From assembly GCA_016839165.1 (NCBI GenBank), contig CP069300.1, positions 4,650,001 to 4,714,000 of the forward strand: a DNA stretch of 64,000 nt. Reading direction: 5' to 3'. The stretch comes from Bradyrhizobium sp. PSBB068. Lineage in GTDB: Bacteria; Pseudomonadota; Alphaproteobacteria; Rhizobiales; Xanthobacteraceae. This document shows, one piece after another, positions 1 to 8,835 of the stretch. The translations under genes and the position numbers were made by a program. Under the pieces are notes generated by a model. The model ran no database searches and was not told the DNA's origin. It saw nothing but the letters and a program-made list of their open reading frames with translations. Each line of letters opens with the position of its first letter. Within the stretch, counting starts at the first letter, position 1.

Positions 1-1010
1 CGGGCGCGGCTGATCACCAGCGTGCGCGAGGCGCCCGCCGCGCCGTCGGCGCCGAAGGCGAGCTTGTGATAGAGCCGCACCGGCACGGTCTTGCCGCCGC
101 GCATCCGCAGGTCGATGTCGAACACCTCGGTCTTGACCTCGCCCGGCACGGCCGCGATCGAGGTCAGCAATGCCGCGCCGTCGCCCGACACGATGTCGGT
201 CAGCTTGAGGCCGCCTGAGCCGATCTCGGCCAGATCGTAGTCCAGCCAATTCGCCAACGTGGCGTTGACATAGGCGATCTCGCCGGCCGGATTGACCGAG
301 AAGAAGCCGCACGGCGCATGATCGAGATATTCGATCGCGTGCCGCAGCTCCTGGAACACATCCTCCTGGCGCTCGCGGTCGCGGGTGATGTCGGCGATCG
401 ACCACACCGCATATTTGGCGTCGCGCTTGCCTTCGCCGAGCGGGCGGACCCGCAGCCGCAGCCAGCGGCCTTGTCCACTACCCTGCCCGGCCTCATGCCC
501 GGCGACGCGGACCTCCTCCTGCTGCCGCTTGCCCTCGCGCGCGGCCTTCAAGAGGCGGAACACCGCTTCGGAGACATCGGGGTTGCCGATGAAGACGCGC
601 TCGACCGGACGAACGTCCTGCGGACCGGCCGCACCGGTCAACGTCAGATAGGCGGCGTTGGAATAGACCACGTGGCCGCGGGCGTCGGTGACGACGAGCC
701 CTTCCTGGGCCTGGTCGGCGATCCGCGCCATCACCGGGTCGTCGGTGGCGCGGTCGGAGAAGCGGATGATGCCTGCGGCCAGGGCGAACAGGTTGAACAG
801 TCCGGCGGTGGCAAGCAGGGCCAGCACGCCGAGGATATAGGGCTGTGCCTGGGTACGGCCGATGGTCATGAGCCAGACCGCCACCGCGACGATGCCGATC
901 GCGATCAGCACCACCAAGAGGATGCTGCCGCTCCGCCGGGCTGGCCCGTGAGCCACGAACGGCTCGGTCACGGGAGGATCGTTGCTATCGGCGGTCATCT
1001 GGAGAGACAT
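1..1010 (-). CDS. cckA: Hybrid sensor histidine kinase CckA, N-terminal part (truncated by window edge)
   Basis: Only the N-terminal ~336 residues lie in the window; the kinase core and receiver domain would be beyond base 1. Reading the minus strand from the ATG at 1010 gives two membrane helices (about residues 28-48 and 58-81), then a PAS domain from about residue 100 and a second PAS-like domain from about 220. In alphaproteobacteria CckA phosphorylates CtrA and CpdR through ChpT. The assignment rests on this architecture (two helices, tandem PAS) and on its place beside flhB, an arrangement I recall from bradyrhizobia. An alternative start is the ATG at 998. The catalytic part is not visible, so another PAS-type membrane kinase cannot be strictly excluded. 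Confidence 0.8.
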   Translation of the reverse strand, partial: MSLQMTADSNDPPVTEPFVAHGPARRSGSILLVVLIAIGIVAVAVWLMTIGRTQAQPYILGVLALLATAGLFNLFALAAGIIRFSDRATDDPVMARIADQAQEGLVVTDARGHVVYSNAAYLTLTGAAGPQDVRPVERVFIGNPDVSEAVFRLLKAAREGKRQQEEVRVAGHEAGQGSGQGRWLRLRVRPLGEGKRDAKYAVWSIADITRDRERQEDVFQELRHAIEYLDHAPCGFFSVNPAGEIAYVNATLANWLDYDLAEIGSGGLKLTDIVSGDGAALLTSIAAVPGEVKTEVFDIDLRMRGGKTVPVRLYHKLAFGADGAAGASRTLVISRA

Positions 1011-1139
1011 GGCTCGTCTGCATCACGAAGGCGACCGGCCGGCCACCTTGCCCCTGAGTGCCTGAATCGGACCCGAAAACGCAAGTCCACCGGGCGGCAA
1101 TTTCGCAAGTTACGCGCATTTCAAGCGGTTTTCCGCCCC

Positions 1140-2213
1140 TTACTGCCGCAGGCCGGACAGGCCGCGCCTCAGCCGCATCACGTAACCGATGATTTCGGCA
1201 ACCGCGTGATAGTGCTCGACCGGGATTTCCTTGTCGATGTCGACGGTGGCATAGAGCGCCCGGGCCAGAGGCACGTTCTCCACGATCGGGATGTCGTGCT
1301 CCTTGGCGATCTCCCTGATCTTGAAGGCGAGGACGTCGACGCCCTTGGCGACGCAGATCGGGGCCGACATGCTGCGGTCGTAGGCCAGCGCGACCGAATA
1401 GTGGGTCGGGTTGGTGATGATCACCGAGGCCTTCGGAACCTGGGCCATCATGCGCTTCTTGGCGCGCTGCACCCGCAACTGCTTGATCCTGCCCTTGACG
1501 TGCGGGTCGCCTTCCGACTGCTTGAACTCCTCCTTCATCTCCTGCAGCGACATCTTGTGACGCTCGTACCAGGTCCGGTACTGGAAGAAGTAGTCGGCGA
1601 TCGCAACTGCGGCGAGGATCGCGACCACCGCCGCCAGCAGGTGCACCGTCATGCCGGTGATGGCGGGCAGCAGTTCGGCCGGATCGATCCGCAGGAACGA
1701 TTCCATCCGCATCCGATCCGGCCACAACACCATGACCATGACGACGCCGAGCGCGATCAGCTTGAACAGGCCCTTCAGGAAGTTCGCCACCGCCTGCTTG
1801 CCGAACAGCCGCTTGAAGCCGGCGGCCGGCGAGATCTTGGAGAATTTCGGCTTGAGCTGCTCGCCCGACCACACCAGCTGGTGCTGGATCATGTTGCCGG
1901 CGACCGCGGCCAGCGCGAGCATCAGGAACGGCACGCCGATCGCCGCGACCACGGCGTAGCCGAGCGTCTGGGTCAGTTGCAGCAGGCCGGCACCGTCGGT
2001 GCGGATCATCCATGAATTGGCGATCAAATTGCGCAGCGGCATCAAGATGCCGCCGCCGATCGAGCCCGAGAAGGTCGACAGCACCAGCGTGGCGCCGGCG
2101 ATGATGAACCAGGTGTTGACCTCCTGGCTCTTGACGACGTCGCCTTTCTCAAGGGCTTCGTCGAGACGTTTTTGCGTAGGGTCTTCTGTTTTGTCTTCGG
2201 TATCGTCGGCCAT
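1140..2213 (-). CDS. flhB: Flagellar type III export switch protein FlhB
   Basis: 357 residues, the usual FlhB length. FlhB is an inner-membrane export-gate component that switches secretion from rod/hook to filament substrates. The N-terminal tail is charged (DDTEDKTEDPTQKRLDEA), then four hydrophobic segments lie between about residues 30 and 215. The cytoplasmic domain contains the autocleavage motif NPTHYSVAL near residue 267, followed by the typical KG(V)D segment. It is the last gene of the flgB-flgC-fliE-fliQ-fliR-flhB run and starts 10 bases after fliR. cckA follows on the same strand after about 130 bases with no clear terminator between them. Confidence 0.97.
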   Translation of the reverse strand: MADDTEDKTEDPTQKRLDEALEKGDVVKSQEVNTWFIIAGATLVLSTFSGSIGGGILMPLRNLIANSWMIRTDGAGLLQLTQTLGYAVVAAIGVPFLMLALAAVAGNMIQHQLVWSGEQLKPKFSKISPAAGFKRLFGKQAVANFLKGLFKLIALGVVMVMVLWPDRMRMESFLRIDPAELLPAITGMTVHLLAAVVAILAAVAIADYFFQYRTWYERHKMSLQEMKEEFKQSEGDPHVKGRIKQLRVQRAKKRMMAQVPKASVIITNPTHYSVALAYDRSMSAPICVAKGVDVLAFKIREIAKEHDIPIVENVPLARALYATVDIDKEIPVEHYHAVAEIIGYVMRLRRGLSGLRQ

Positions 2214-2223
2214 CTCTTCTCCC

Positions 2224-2994
2224 CTAGTTCATTGGAGCGAGTTGGCGCATGACGCCGTTGAAGTAGTCGAAATAGGTGCTCATCATCGCCGCGAGCACCA
2301 CGGCGAAGATCAGGAAGCCGACCATGATCGAGAGCGGCACGCCGACGAAGTAGACCTGCATCTGCGGCATCAGCCGCGCCAGCACGCCGAGCCCGATGTT
2401 GAAGACGAGCCCGAACACCAGGAACGGCGCCGACAATTGCAGGCCGATCTTGAAGGCGGCCGAGAAGGCGTTGGTCGCAAGCGCAGCGACGTCGCCGGTC
2501 GGCATGATCTCGCCCGGCGAGAAGATCCGGTAGCTCTCGCTCAACGCCGCGATGACGAGATAGTGGCTGTCCGTGGCAAACAGCAGCGTCAGGCCGAGAA
2601 TGGTGAGGAAGTTGCCGATGATCTGGCCCTGCTGGCCCTGGGTCGGGTCCACCGCGGTGACGAAACCGAGCCCGAGCTGCTGGGCGATCACGGAGCCCGC
2701 GACGTTGAGCGCCGACAGCGTCACCCGTGCGGTCGCGCCGAGCACGATACCGATGATGAGCTCATGCACCATCAGGACACCAAGCGAGGAGATCGACGTC
2801 AGGTCGACGTGATAGGCGTTGCGATGCAAAGGCAGGATGATCAGCGTCAAGAGCAGCGCGATCGACAGCTTGACCCGCGCCGGGATGTTGCTCTCGCCGA
2901 AACCAGGCAGCAGCATCACCATGGCGCCCACGCGCGCGAAGACCAGCACGAAGATTGCGGCCAGCGCCGGCAGCAGGGAGACATCGATGCGCAT
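2224..2994 (-). CDS. fliR: Flagellar export gate protein FliR
   Basis: 256 residues, highly hydrophobic with about six membrane segments, the normal size for FliR. FliR forms the export gate with FliP and FliQ in the centre of the basal body. Recognisable family features include the N-terminal segment LVFARVGAMVMLLPGFG and the later segment VDPTQGQQGQIIGNFL. It begins 18 bases after fliQ and is followed closely by flhB, so the three are very probably co-transcribed. Confidence 0.96.
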   Translation of the reverse strand: MRIDVSLLPALAAIFVLVFARVGAMVMLLPGFGESNIPARVKLSIALLLTLIILPLHRNAYHVDLTSISSLGVLMVHELIIGIVLGATARVTLSALNVAGSVIAQQLGLGFVTAVDPTQGQQGQIIGNFLTILGLTLLFATDSHYLVIAALSESYRIFSPGEIMPTGDVAALATNAFSAAFKIGLQLSAPFLVFGLVFNIGLGVLARLMPQMQVYFVGVPLSIMVGFLIFAVVLAAMMSTYFDYFNGVMRQLAPMN

Positions 2995-3012
2995 GACCGC
3001 GGCATTAGTGCA

Positions 3013-3276
3013 TCAACCGCCGATGATTCGCGACGAAATCCGCATCATGTGGCTACTGAGCGAATCCGCCATGAACGGCAGCGCCAGCAGCAATGTGACG
3101 AAGATCGCGAGGATCTTCGGTACGAAGACCAGCGTCTGCTCCTGGATCTGGGTCAGCGCCTGGAACAGCGACACCACGACGCCGACCACGAGGCCGACCA
3201 CCATCAAGGGCGACGACACGATCACGATCGTCCAGATCGCATCGCGCGCCACGTCGAGAGTTTCAGGGCCGGTCAT
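3013..3276 (-). CDS. fliQ: Flagellar export gate protein FliQ
   Basis: 87 residues with two long hydrophobic helices (about 14-38 and 50-73), the standard FliQ build. The segment FQALTQIQEQTLVFVPK between the helices is the family signature. FliQ packs around FliP and FliR in the export gate. It lies 123 bases downstream of fliE, and that gap is occupied by a palindromic repeat element, so transcription from the flgB promoter may be attenuated here or fliQ may have help from another promoter. Confidence 0.97.
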   Translation of the reverse strand: MTGPETLDVARDAIWTIVIVSSPLMVVGLVVGVVVSLFQALTQIQEQTLVFVPKILAIFVTLLLALPFMADSLSSHMMRISSRIIGG

Positions 3277-3305
3277 TTTGGATTCTCGCTTTCAGTTGTT
3301 TGCAC

Positions 3306-3387
3306 CGTCATTCCGGCGCGATGCAAAGCATCGAGCCCGGAACCTCGAGATCCCGGGCTCGACGCTGCGCGTCGCCCCGGGATGACG
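3306..3387. repeat. Palindromic intergenic repeat between fliE and fliQ
   Basis: The ends form an inverted repeat: CGTCATTCCGGCGCG at the left pairs with CGCCCCGGGATGACG at the right. An inner palindrome contains CCCGGGCTC and its complement. A related element lies at 17692-17799. Such elements are scattered in bradyrhizobial intergenic regions. In transcribed form this would fold into a long hairpin within the basal-body operon. Confidence 0.8.
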
Positions 3388-3399
3388 TCCTGACGGACG

Positions 3400-3714
3400 T
3401 CAGATCGGCATCTTCATGATGTCTTCGTAGGCCTGGATCACGCGGTCGCGGACCGAGACCAGCGTCGACACCGCGACGTCGGTGTCGGCGACCGCCGTCA
3501 CCACGTCCATCACGTTCGCCTTGCCCGAGGCCATCGCCATGGTCTGCGCGTCGGACTTCTTGCCCGCTTCCAGCACGCTGCCGACCGAGTCCTTGAGCAG
3601 CGCGCTGAAGGACGGGCCGGCGACCGCCTGCGTGCCGGCCTTCTCGGCGCCGCCGCGCTCCATCATCCTCGCGAGGCTGGCATAGGCGTTGGCGGCGACT
3701 GTCGGGGTAGCCAT
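3400..3714 (-). CDS. fliE: Flagellar hook-basal body complex protein FliE
   Basis: 104 residues, typical of FliE, which joins the MS ring to the proximal rod. The body has a Ser/Ala-rich N-terminus, then the family core with FSALLKDSVGSVLEAGKKSD and, at the C-terminus, a helix ending in VSVRDRVIQAYEDIMKMPI, matching the conserved FliE tail. It follows flgC by 26 bases in the flgB-flgC-fliE order conserved in alphaproteobacteria. Confidence 0.96.
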   Translation of the reverse strand: MATPTVAANAYASLARMMERGGAEKAGTQAVAGPSFSALLKDSVGSVLEAGKKSDAQTMAMASGKANVMDVVTAVADTDVAVSTLVSVRDRVIQAYEDIMKMPI

Positions 3715-3740
3715 GAGTTACGTTCCCTGTTCTTGTTGCG

Positions 3741-4166
3741 TCAGGATTTGAGGATGTCGAGCGTGCGCTGGATCATCCGCCGCGTCGCGCTGATGATGTT
3801 GAGGTTCGCCTCATAGGAGCGCTGGGCGTCGCGCATGTCGGTCATTTCGACCATCGAATTGACGTTCGGATATTTGACGTTGCCGGAGGCGTCCGCCGCC
3901 GGATTGCCGGGCTCGTGCTTGATGCGGAATGACGACTGATCGGGGCGGATCCGGCCGAGCGTCACGACCTGGGCGTCGAGCGAGCGATCGAGCGCGGAGG
4001 AGAACGTCGGCACCTTGCGGCGGTAGGGATCGCCGCCTGCAGTCTGCGCCGTCGAATCGGCGTTGGCGATATTTTCCGAGATCACCCGCATCCGCCCGGC
4101 CTGCGCACGCAGGCCGGAGGTCGCAATGCTCATCGAGCGGGCGAAATCACTCGTTCCATCTGCCAT
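3741..4166 (-). CDS. flgC: Proximal rod protein FlgC
   Basis: 141 residues, standard FlgC length. The N-terminal rod signature (SIATSGLRAQAGRMRVISEN, then IANADST) and the C-terminal MVEMTDMRDAQRSYEANLN segment are characteristic of axial rod proteins. FlgC polymerises in the proximal rod in the periplasm after export by the flagellar type III system. It lies between flgB (27 bases upstream) and fliE. Confidence 0.97.
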   Translation of the reverse strand: MADGTSDFARSMSIATSGLRAQAGRMRVISENIANADSTAQTAGGDPYRRKVPTFSSALDRSLDAQVVTLGRIRPDQSSFRIKHEPGNPAADASGNVKYPNVNSMVEMTDMRDAQRSYEANLNIISATRRMIQRTLDILKS

Positions 4167-4193
4167 GGGATCCTCCTGCCGCCGTTAAGTGGC

Positions 4194-4604
4194 CTAGCCC
4201 TTGCCGATCGCGGTCTTCAGCAAATGCAGGCTTTTGCTGTAGAGCGACGTGGCGGCTGCGAAGTCCATCTGGTTGGCCGACACTTTCAGCATCTGCTCCT
4301 CGAGATTGACCGCATTGCCGGCCGGGCGGGTCTGGAACCCGCTCTTGCCGCGATCATTGTCGAACGTGTCGGGCGCGCCGGAGGCTGCCATGTGGGTGGC
4401 GCTGGTCTGCATCATCGGCAGCGTCCCCACCCCACCGCCGACCGCCGCGCCACCCTTGTCGAACTTCGGCTCGACCAGGTCGCGCGGCCGGAAGTTCGGC
4501 GTGTCTGAATTGGAAATGTTCTCGGCGAGCACCCGCTGGCGCTCCTGGTGCCACTGCATCTTGGTGCGCAACGCCGACAGGATCGGGAGATCGTTCATGG
4601 CCAT
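4194..4604 (-). CDS. flgB: Proximal rod protein FlgB
   Basis: 136 residues, first gene of the minus-strand basal-body operon. The rod motif appears as RQRVLAENISNSDTPNFRPRD near residues 23-42 with the substitutions usual in FlgB, and the C-terminus carries the helix with KVSANQMDFAAATSLYSKSL. FlgB forms the first part of the proximal rod next to FliE. The promoter region at 4605-4946 has an exact CtrA-type box 62 bases upstream of the start, so early cell-cycle-controlled expression is likely. Confidence 0.96.
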   Translation of the reverse strand: MAMNDLPILSALRTKMQWHQERQRVLAENISNSDTPNFRPRDLVEPKFDKGGAAVGGGVGTLPMMQTSATHMAASGAPDTFDNDRGKSGFQTRPAGNAVNLEEQMLKVSANQMDFAAATSLYSKSLHLLKTAIGKG

Positions 4605-4946
4605 CGCCGCGGCTCCGTTAACCTCTGGGTCCTCCCGAGGTAGGCAGAATTTGCCCGGTGTATGGTTAACGGGTGGTTAAAATGCCGGACCGATCCGTGG
4701 AGAATGCCGCAATAGCCGCCTCCGAGCGCATTTTCGCCACGAATGCTGCGTTAACCAGCACAAACCGAGACAGCGTGGGGCGCTGAGAAGTCGTTTTGGG
4801 ACAAGCGATTCTTGGTTTATTAATAGAACAGTCGGCTGCAAGCCGCTGGGAATTAAGAAATAAGGCGAATCTCGGGCGCGATTCGCTGCGTAAAACCGCA
4901 ACTATCAATCCGCGCTCGTTGATGGCGGAAGCTGAGGAAGGCCAAG
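4605..4946. promoter_or_regulatory. Divergent control region between flgB and fliO
   Basis: 342 bases without a gene, less GC-rich than the flanking genes. It separates the minus-strand flgB operon from the plus-strand fliO-fliP pair. It holds the exact TTAA-N7-TTAA box at 4666-4680 and further TTAACC half sites at 4618-4623 and 4751-4756, plus an AT-rich stretch around 4808-4865. It probably carries both divergent promoters. A GAGGAAGG ribosome-binding site lies just before fliO. Confidence 0.7.
4666..4680. promoter_or_regulatory. CtrA-type box (TTAA-N7-TTAA) upstream of flgB
   Basis: TTAA at 4666-4669 and TTAA at 4677-4680 are separated by exactly seven bases, the full consensus for the cell-cycle regulator CtrA. 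On the minus strand the proximal half reads TTAACCAT on its non-palindromic side. It lies 62 bases upstream of the flgB start. In Caulobacter CtrA activates class II flagellar operons from such sites; here this is inferred from sequence and context. Confidence 0.75.
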
Positions 4947-5906
4947 ATGGCCGGGGACTCCAATATGCAGGTCATTACTTTCGTCTTGGCATTCGTTGTC
5001 GTGCTGGCGCTGATCGGCGTCACCGCATGGCTCGTCCGCCGCTTCGCTGGAAACCGCCTCGGCGCCAATGCCAACCGCGGCCGCATGCCGCGCCTGGCGG
5101 TGATCGACGCCGCCGCCGTCGACGGCCGCCGCCGGCTGGTCCTGGTCCGCCGCGACAATATCGAGCATCTCCTGATGATCGGCGGCCCCACCGACATCGT
5201 CGTCGAGCCGAACATCGTGCGCGCCATGCCCGGCCGCGACCAGATGTCGAGCCGGCCCGCGGTCGCCCCCGAGGCTGCGCTGCCACGTGCCGCACCGCTC
5301 CCGGACGCTGCCTGGAACGAGAGCGAGGCCGTCCGCGCCGACAATTTCGATCTTCCCGAGCCCGAGCTGCCGCCGCGTCCGGTGCGCCCCTCCTTTGCCG
5401 ACGAGCTGCGGCGGCCCCCGCCGCCGATCGCCGAGCGCCGCAATGATCCGCTCGCGGGCTTCACAGCCGAGCGGGGCGAGCCGCGGCCTGATCCAATGCC
5501 GCCGCGCCTGCCGCCGCGCTCCGAGCCTGCCATCCCCCGTGCGCCGCGCGCTGCCGAACCGCCGAAGGCGCCACCGCCGCTGCGTGCGCCCGAGCGCGCC
5601 GTGACCCCGCCGCCACCGCCTCCCCCGGCTCCGCCGCCGATCGCAACGCAGGCGCCAGTGGCCGCCCCGCCCGCATCGAACGCCGATGCCAATCTCGCCG
5701 AGATGGCGCAGCGGCTCGAGGCAGCCCTGCGGCGCCCGACCGGTGCCGGCGAGACCGTCGCCCCGCCGGTTGCACCCGAGGCGCCGCCGGTGCGTGCCCC
5801 GCGCAGCGAGCCACCCGCCCCACCGGCCGGCGGACAGAAGAGCGGGTTCGAGAACCTAGAGGACGAGATGGCATCGCTGCTCGGCCGACCGAAGAACCCT
5901 TCGTGA
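4947..5906 (+). CDS. fliO: Flagellar biosynthesis protein FliO, with long proline-rich tail
   Basis: 319 residues. The first ~90 residues are the FliO part: a short periplasmic start, one membrane helix (about residues 7-29), then a small cytoplasmic domain with RLAVIDAAAVDGRRRLVLVRR and NIEHLLMIGGPTDIVVE. FliO helps assemble the FliP ring. Residues ~95-319 are an extended proline/alanine/arginine-rich tail, so the protein is two to three times longer than enterobacterial FliO. The ATG at 4947 has GAGGAAGG about 10 bases upstream. The stop overlaps the fliP GTG start by four bases, so the two are translationally coupled. Confidence 0.9.
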   Translation: MAGDSNMQVITFVLAFVVVLALIGVTAWLVRRFAGNRLGANANRGRMPRLAVIDAAAVDGRRRLVLVRRDNIEHLLMIGGPTDIVVEPNIVRAMPGRDQMSSRPAVAPEAALPRAAPLPDAAWNESEAVRADNFDLPEPELPPRPVRPSFADELRRPPPPIAERRNDPLAGFTAERGEPRPDPMPPRLPPRSEPAIPRAPRAAEPPKAPPPLRAPERAVTPPPPPPPAPPPIATQAPVAAPPASNADANLAEMAQRLEAALRRPTGAGETVAPPVAPEAPPVRAPRSEPPAPPAGGQKSGFENLEDEMASLLGRPKNPS

Positions 5907-6655
5907 GGTTCGGGGCCGTCCCGCGTAGAGTTTTTTTCATCGCTGTCCTGATCGCCGCCGGATCCTTTGCCGATCCGGCGATGGCGCAGGATATCAGCAT
6001 CAACCTCGGCGGCGGCAATGGCGGCGTGACCGAGCGCGCGATCCAGCTGATCGCGCTGCTCACGGTGCTGTCGATCGCGCCGTCGATCCTGGTCATGATG
6101 ACGTCGTTCACGCGCATCGTGGTGGTGCTCTCGCTGCTGCGCACCGCGCTCGGCACCGCCACCGCGCCGCCGAACTCGGTGATGATCGCGCTCGCGATGT
6201 TCCTCACCGCGTTCGTGATGGGGCCGGTGCTGCAGAAATCCTATGACGACGGCATCAAGCCGCTGGTCGCCAACCAGATCGGCGTCGAGGAAGCGCTGCA
6301 GCGCGCCTCGGTGCCGCTGCGCGGCTTCATGCAGAAGAACGTCCGCGAGAAGGATCTGAAGTTGTTCATGGACCTCTCCGGCGAGCCGCCGCCGGCGACG
6401 CCCGACGAGATGTCGCTGCGCATCCTGGTGCCGGCCTTCATGATCTCAGAGCTGAAGCGTGCCTTCGAGATCGGCTTCCTGCTGTTCCTGCCGTTCCTGA
6501 TCATCGACCTCGTGGTCGCCTCGGTGCTGATGTCGATGGGCATGATGATGCTGCCGCCGGTCGTGGTGTCGCTGCCGTTCAAGCTGATCTTCTTCGTCCT
6601 GGTCGACGGCTGGGCGCTGGTCGCCGGCAGCCTGGTGCAGAGTTACGGGGGGTAG
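5903..6655 (+). CDS. fliP: Flagellar export gate protein FliP
   Basis: 250 residues, starting at a GTG that overlaps the fliO stop codon. It has a cleavable signal peptide (about residues 1-29, ending in PAMAQ), as usual for FliP, then the conserved segments FTRIVVVLSLLRTALGT and PFLIIDLVVASVLMSMGMMM. FliP forms the pentameric core of the export gate with FliQ and FliR, whose genes are on the opposite strand of this cluster. It is the last gene of the plus-strand pair. Confidence 0.97.
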   Translation: MRFGAVPRRVFFIAVLIAAGSFADPAMAQDISINLGGGNGGVTERAIQLIALLTVLSIAPSILVMMTSFTRIVVVLSLLRTALGTATAPPNSVMIALAMFLTAFVMGPVLQKSYDDGIKPLVANQIGVEEALQRASVPLRGFMQKNVREKDLKLFMDLSGEPPPATPDEMSLRILVPAFMISELKRAFEIGFLLFLPFLIIDLVVASVLMSMGMMMLPPVVVSLPFKLIFFVLVDGWALVAGSLVQSYGG

Positions 6656-6742
6656 CGCCCTGCGAAACATTCATGGCCTGTCGGCTGGATCGGCCGTGCC
6701 GTTGCATTATCATGCGCGGCACCGCATCCAGGGAGCCGCGCC

Positions 6743-7630
6743 GTGCAGCAGCCATTCGATCGCGCCGCAGAAGATCTCGGCAACGCCATCCATCTCGAGC
6801 ATGTCAACGTGCAGGTGCCGGACCAGCGCCTCGCCACGCTGTTCTATGTCGCCGGAATCGGGCTGACCCGCGATCCCTATCTGATGGTCTCCGACAGCAA
6901 CATGTGGGTGAATGCCGGCCGCAGCCAGTTTCATCTGCCGAGCGGCCGGCCACAGGTGCTGCGCGGCCACACCGCAATCGTGATCGCCGGACGGCAGGCG
7001 CTGCTCGCGCGGCTCGCCGCGGTCGCGCCCAAGCTGGAAGGCACCGCGTTCGGCTATCGCGAACACAACGATCACGTCGAGGCCATTTGCCCCTGGGGCA
7101 ACCGCCTGCGCTGCTTTGAACCGGACGCCGAGCGGTTCGGGCGCATCGCGCTCGGCATGCCCTATGTCGAATTCGACGTGCCGCGCGGCACGGCTCAAGC
7201 GATCAGCCGGTTCTATCCCGAAATCATGGGCATTCCCGCCACCGTCGTGAATGGCGACGGTGTCGTGGCACGGGCAAAGGTCGGCAAGGACCAATATCTG
7301 CAATTCCGCGAGACCGACCAGCCGCAAGGCGAGTTCGACGGCCATCACGTGCAGATCTACATCACGGACTTCTCGGGCCCCTACAAGCGGCTGCGCGAGC
7401 GCAATCTGGTCTCGCGCGAGGACAATCAGTACCAGTACCGCTTCTGCGACATCGTCGATCCCGCCGATGGCCGGCATCTGTTCACCGTCGAGCACGAGGT
7501 GCGCAGCGCCACCCATCCGATGTATCTGCGGCCGCTGGTCAACCGCAATCCTGATCAGACCAACCGCACCTTCGCCAACGGCTACGACCAAGCGCCGTGG
7601 GCGATGGGGCCGGACCAATACGACGGTTGA
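6743..7630 (+). CDS. VOC (glyoxalase/dioxygenase superfamily) protein
   Basis: 295 residues with two vicinal-oxygen-chelate modules. The N-terminal one begins at IHLEHVNVQVPD (about residue 16) and contains GIGLTRDPYLM, and the second begins near PYVEFDVPRGTAQA (about 138). A metal site could use His20 and residues such as the Glu in FTVEHEV, but the set is not clear by eye. The substrate is unknown. The GTG start at 6743 has GGGAG nearby. It is followed by an aminotransferase-like gene 53 bases downstream on the same strand, suggesting a small catabolic unit. Confidence 0.75.
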   Translation: MQQPFDRAAEDLGNAIHLEHVNVQVPDQRLATLFYVAGIGLTRDPYLMVSDSNMWVNAGRSQFHLPSGRPQVLRGHTAIVIAGRQALLARLAAVAPKLEGTAFGYREHNDHVEAICPWGNRLRCFEPDAERFGRIALGMPYVEFDVPRGTAQAISRFYPEIMGIPATVVNGDGVVARAKVGKDQYLQFRETDQPQGEFDGHHVQIYITDFSGPYKRLRERNLVSREDNQYQYRFCDIVDPADGRHLFTVEHEVRSATHPMYLRPLVNRNPDQTNRTFANGYDQAPWAMGPDQYDG

Positions 7631-7683
7631 GCGCCCGCATCTCCGCGACACGCCATCAACGCAAATTCCAGCAACGAGACGAC

Positions 7684-8835
7684 ATGCTTCCTTCCCAGCG
7701 CCATCTGTTCGAGATCCCACGCGAGGTCTGCTACCTGAATTCGGCGTCCTACAGCCCGCTGCCGCTGAAGACGCTGGAGGCTGGCCGCGTGGCCGTCGGG
7801 CGCAAGGGCCAGCCCTGGACGATCGACCCCGGTTTCGCCGGCCGCCAGCATGAGCGCGCCCGCACCGCAGCCGCTCGCCTCATCAACGCCGATCCGGGTG
7901 ACGTCGCGCTGATCCCAGCGATCAGCTACGGCGTCGCGACGATCGCGAAAGCGTTGACCATTCCGCGCGGCACCCGCGTCGTCGTGCTGGAAAATGATCA
8001 CTCCTCGCCGGTCCTCGAATGGCATGCCCGCGCAGAAGCGCAAGGGTTCGTCATCGACACCGTGCCGCAGCCAGCCGACGGCGACTGGACATCGGCGGTG
8101 CTCGCAACGATCGAGCGCTCCGCCGCACCGCCGGTGGGCCTCGCCTCGATCTCGTCGGTGCACTGGTCGGACGGGGGCATAATCGACGTCGACAGGGTGC
8201 AGACCGCGCTGCGCCGACAGGGTGCGATGTTCGCGATCGACGCGACGCAGAGCGCCGGCGTCGTGGCGATGGACGTGACGAAGCTCGATCCGGATGCGGT
8301 GATCTTCCCGACCTACAAATGGCTGATCGGCCCTTACGGCCGCGCCTTCCTCTACATCGCAAAGCGTCACCAGAACGGCGTGCCGCTGGAGCAGACCTCC
8401 GCCGGCCGCCGCAACGTCAACTCCGAGAACGCGGTCTATTTCGGCGATCTCGGCTATGTCGACAATGCCCGCCGCTACGACATGGGCGAGCGCGATCATT
8501 TCATCACGCTGGAGATGGCGTCGATCGGCATGGAGATGATGGCCGAATGGGGCGCCGGCGCCGTCAGCGAGCGGCTCGCGATGCTGACACAGCGGATCGC
8601 CGATGGTGTACGTGACCTCGGGCTCGACGTGCTGGCGCGCGGCGTGCGCGCGCCGCACATCCTGAGCCTCGGCATGGTGGGCGGCATCCCGAAGGAGCTG
8701 ATCGCGCGGCTCGCCGCCGAGAATATCCATGTCGCACTGCGGCTCGGCCGGATGCGGATATCGCCGCACGTCTACAACGACGAGGCGGATGTCGACCGCC
8801 TCGTCGAAGGCTTGACGAACGCGTTGCGCGGTTAG
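7684..8835 (+). CDS. Class V aminotransferase-fold PLP enzyme
   Basis: 383 residues from the ATG at 7684. The family pattern is clear: CYLNSASYSPLP at the start, the cofactor region IDATQSAGVVAMDV near residue 180, and FPTYKWLIGPYGRAF, whose lysine is the expected PLP-binding residue. Class V members include cysteine desulfurases, kynureninases and isopenicillin-N-epimerase-like enzymes; the reaction here cannot be named. It lies downstream of the VOC gene, and its 3' end overlaps the converging MFS gene by four bases. Confidence 0.8.
   Translation: MLPSQRHLFEIPREVCYLNSASYSPLPLKTLEAGRVAVGRKGQPWTIDPGFAGRQHERARTAAARLINADPGDVALIPAISYGVATIAKALTIPRGTRVVVLENDHSSPVLEWHARAEAQGFVIDTVPQPADGDWTSAVLATIERSAAPPVGLASISSVHWSDGGIIDVDRVQTALRRQGAMFAIDATQSAGVVAMDVTKLDPDAVIFPTYKWLIGPYGRAFLYIAKRHQNGVPLEQTSAGRRNVNSENAVYFGDLGYVDNARRYDMGERDHFITLEMASIGMEMMAEWGAGAVSERLAMLTQRIADGVRDLGLDVLARGVRAPHILSLGMVGGIPKELIARLAAENIHVALRLGRMRISPHVYNDEADVDRLVEGLTNALRG

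Noticed and set aside
318..2015. A 565-codon plus-strand open frame opposite cckA and flhB
   Set aside because: It is antisense to two well-supported genes, has the His/Arg/Asp-rich make-up typical of reverse frames in GC-rich DNA, and shows no domain.
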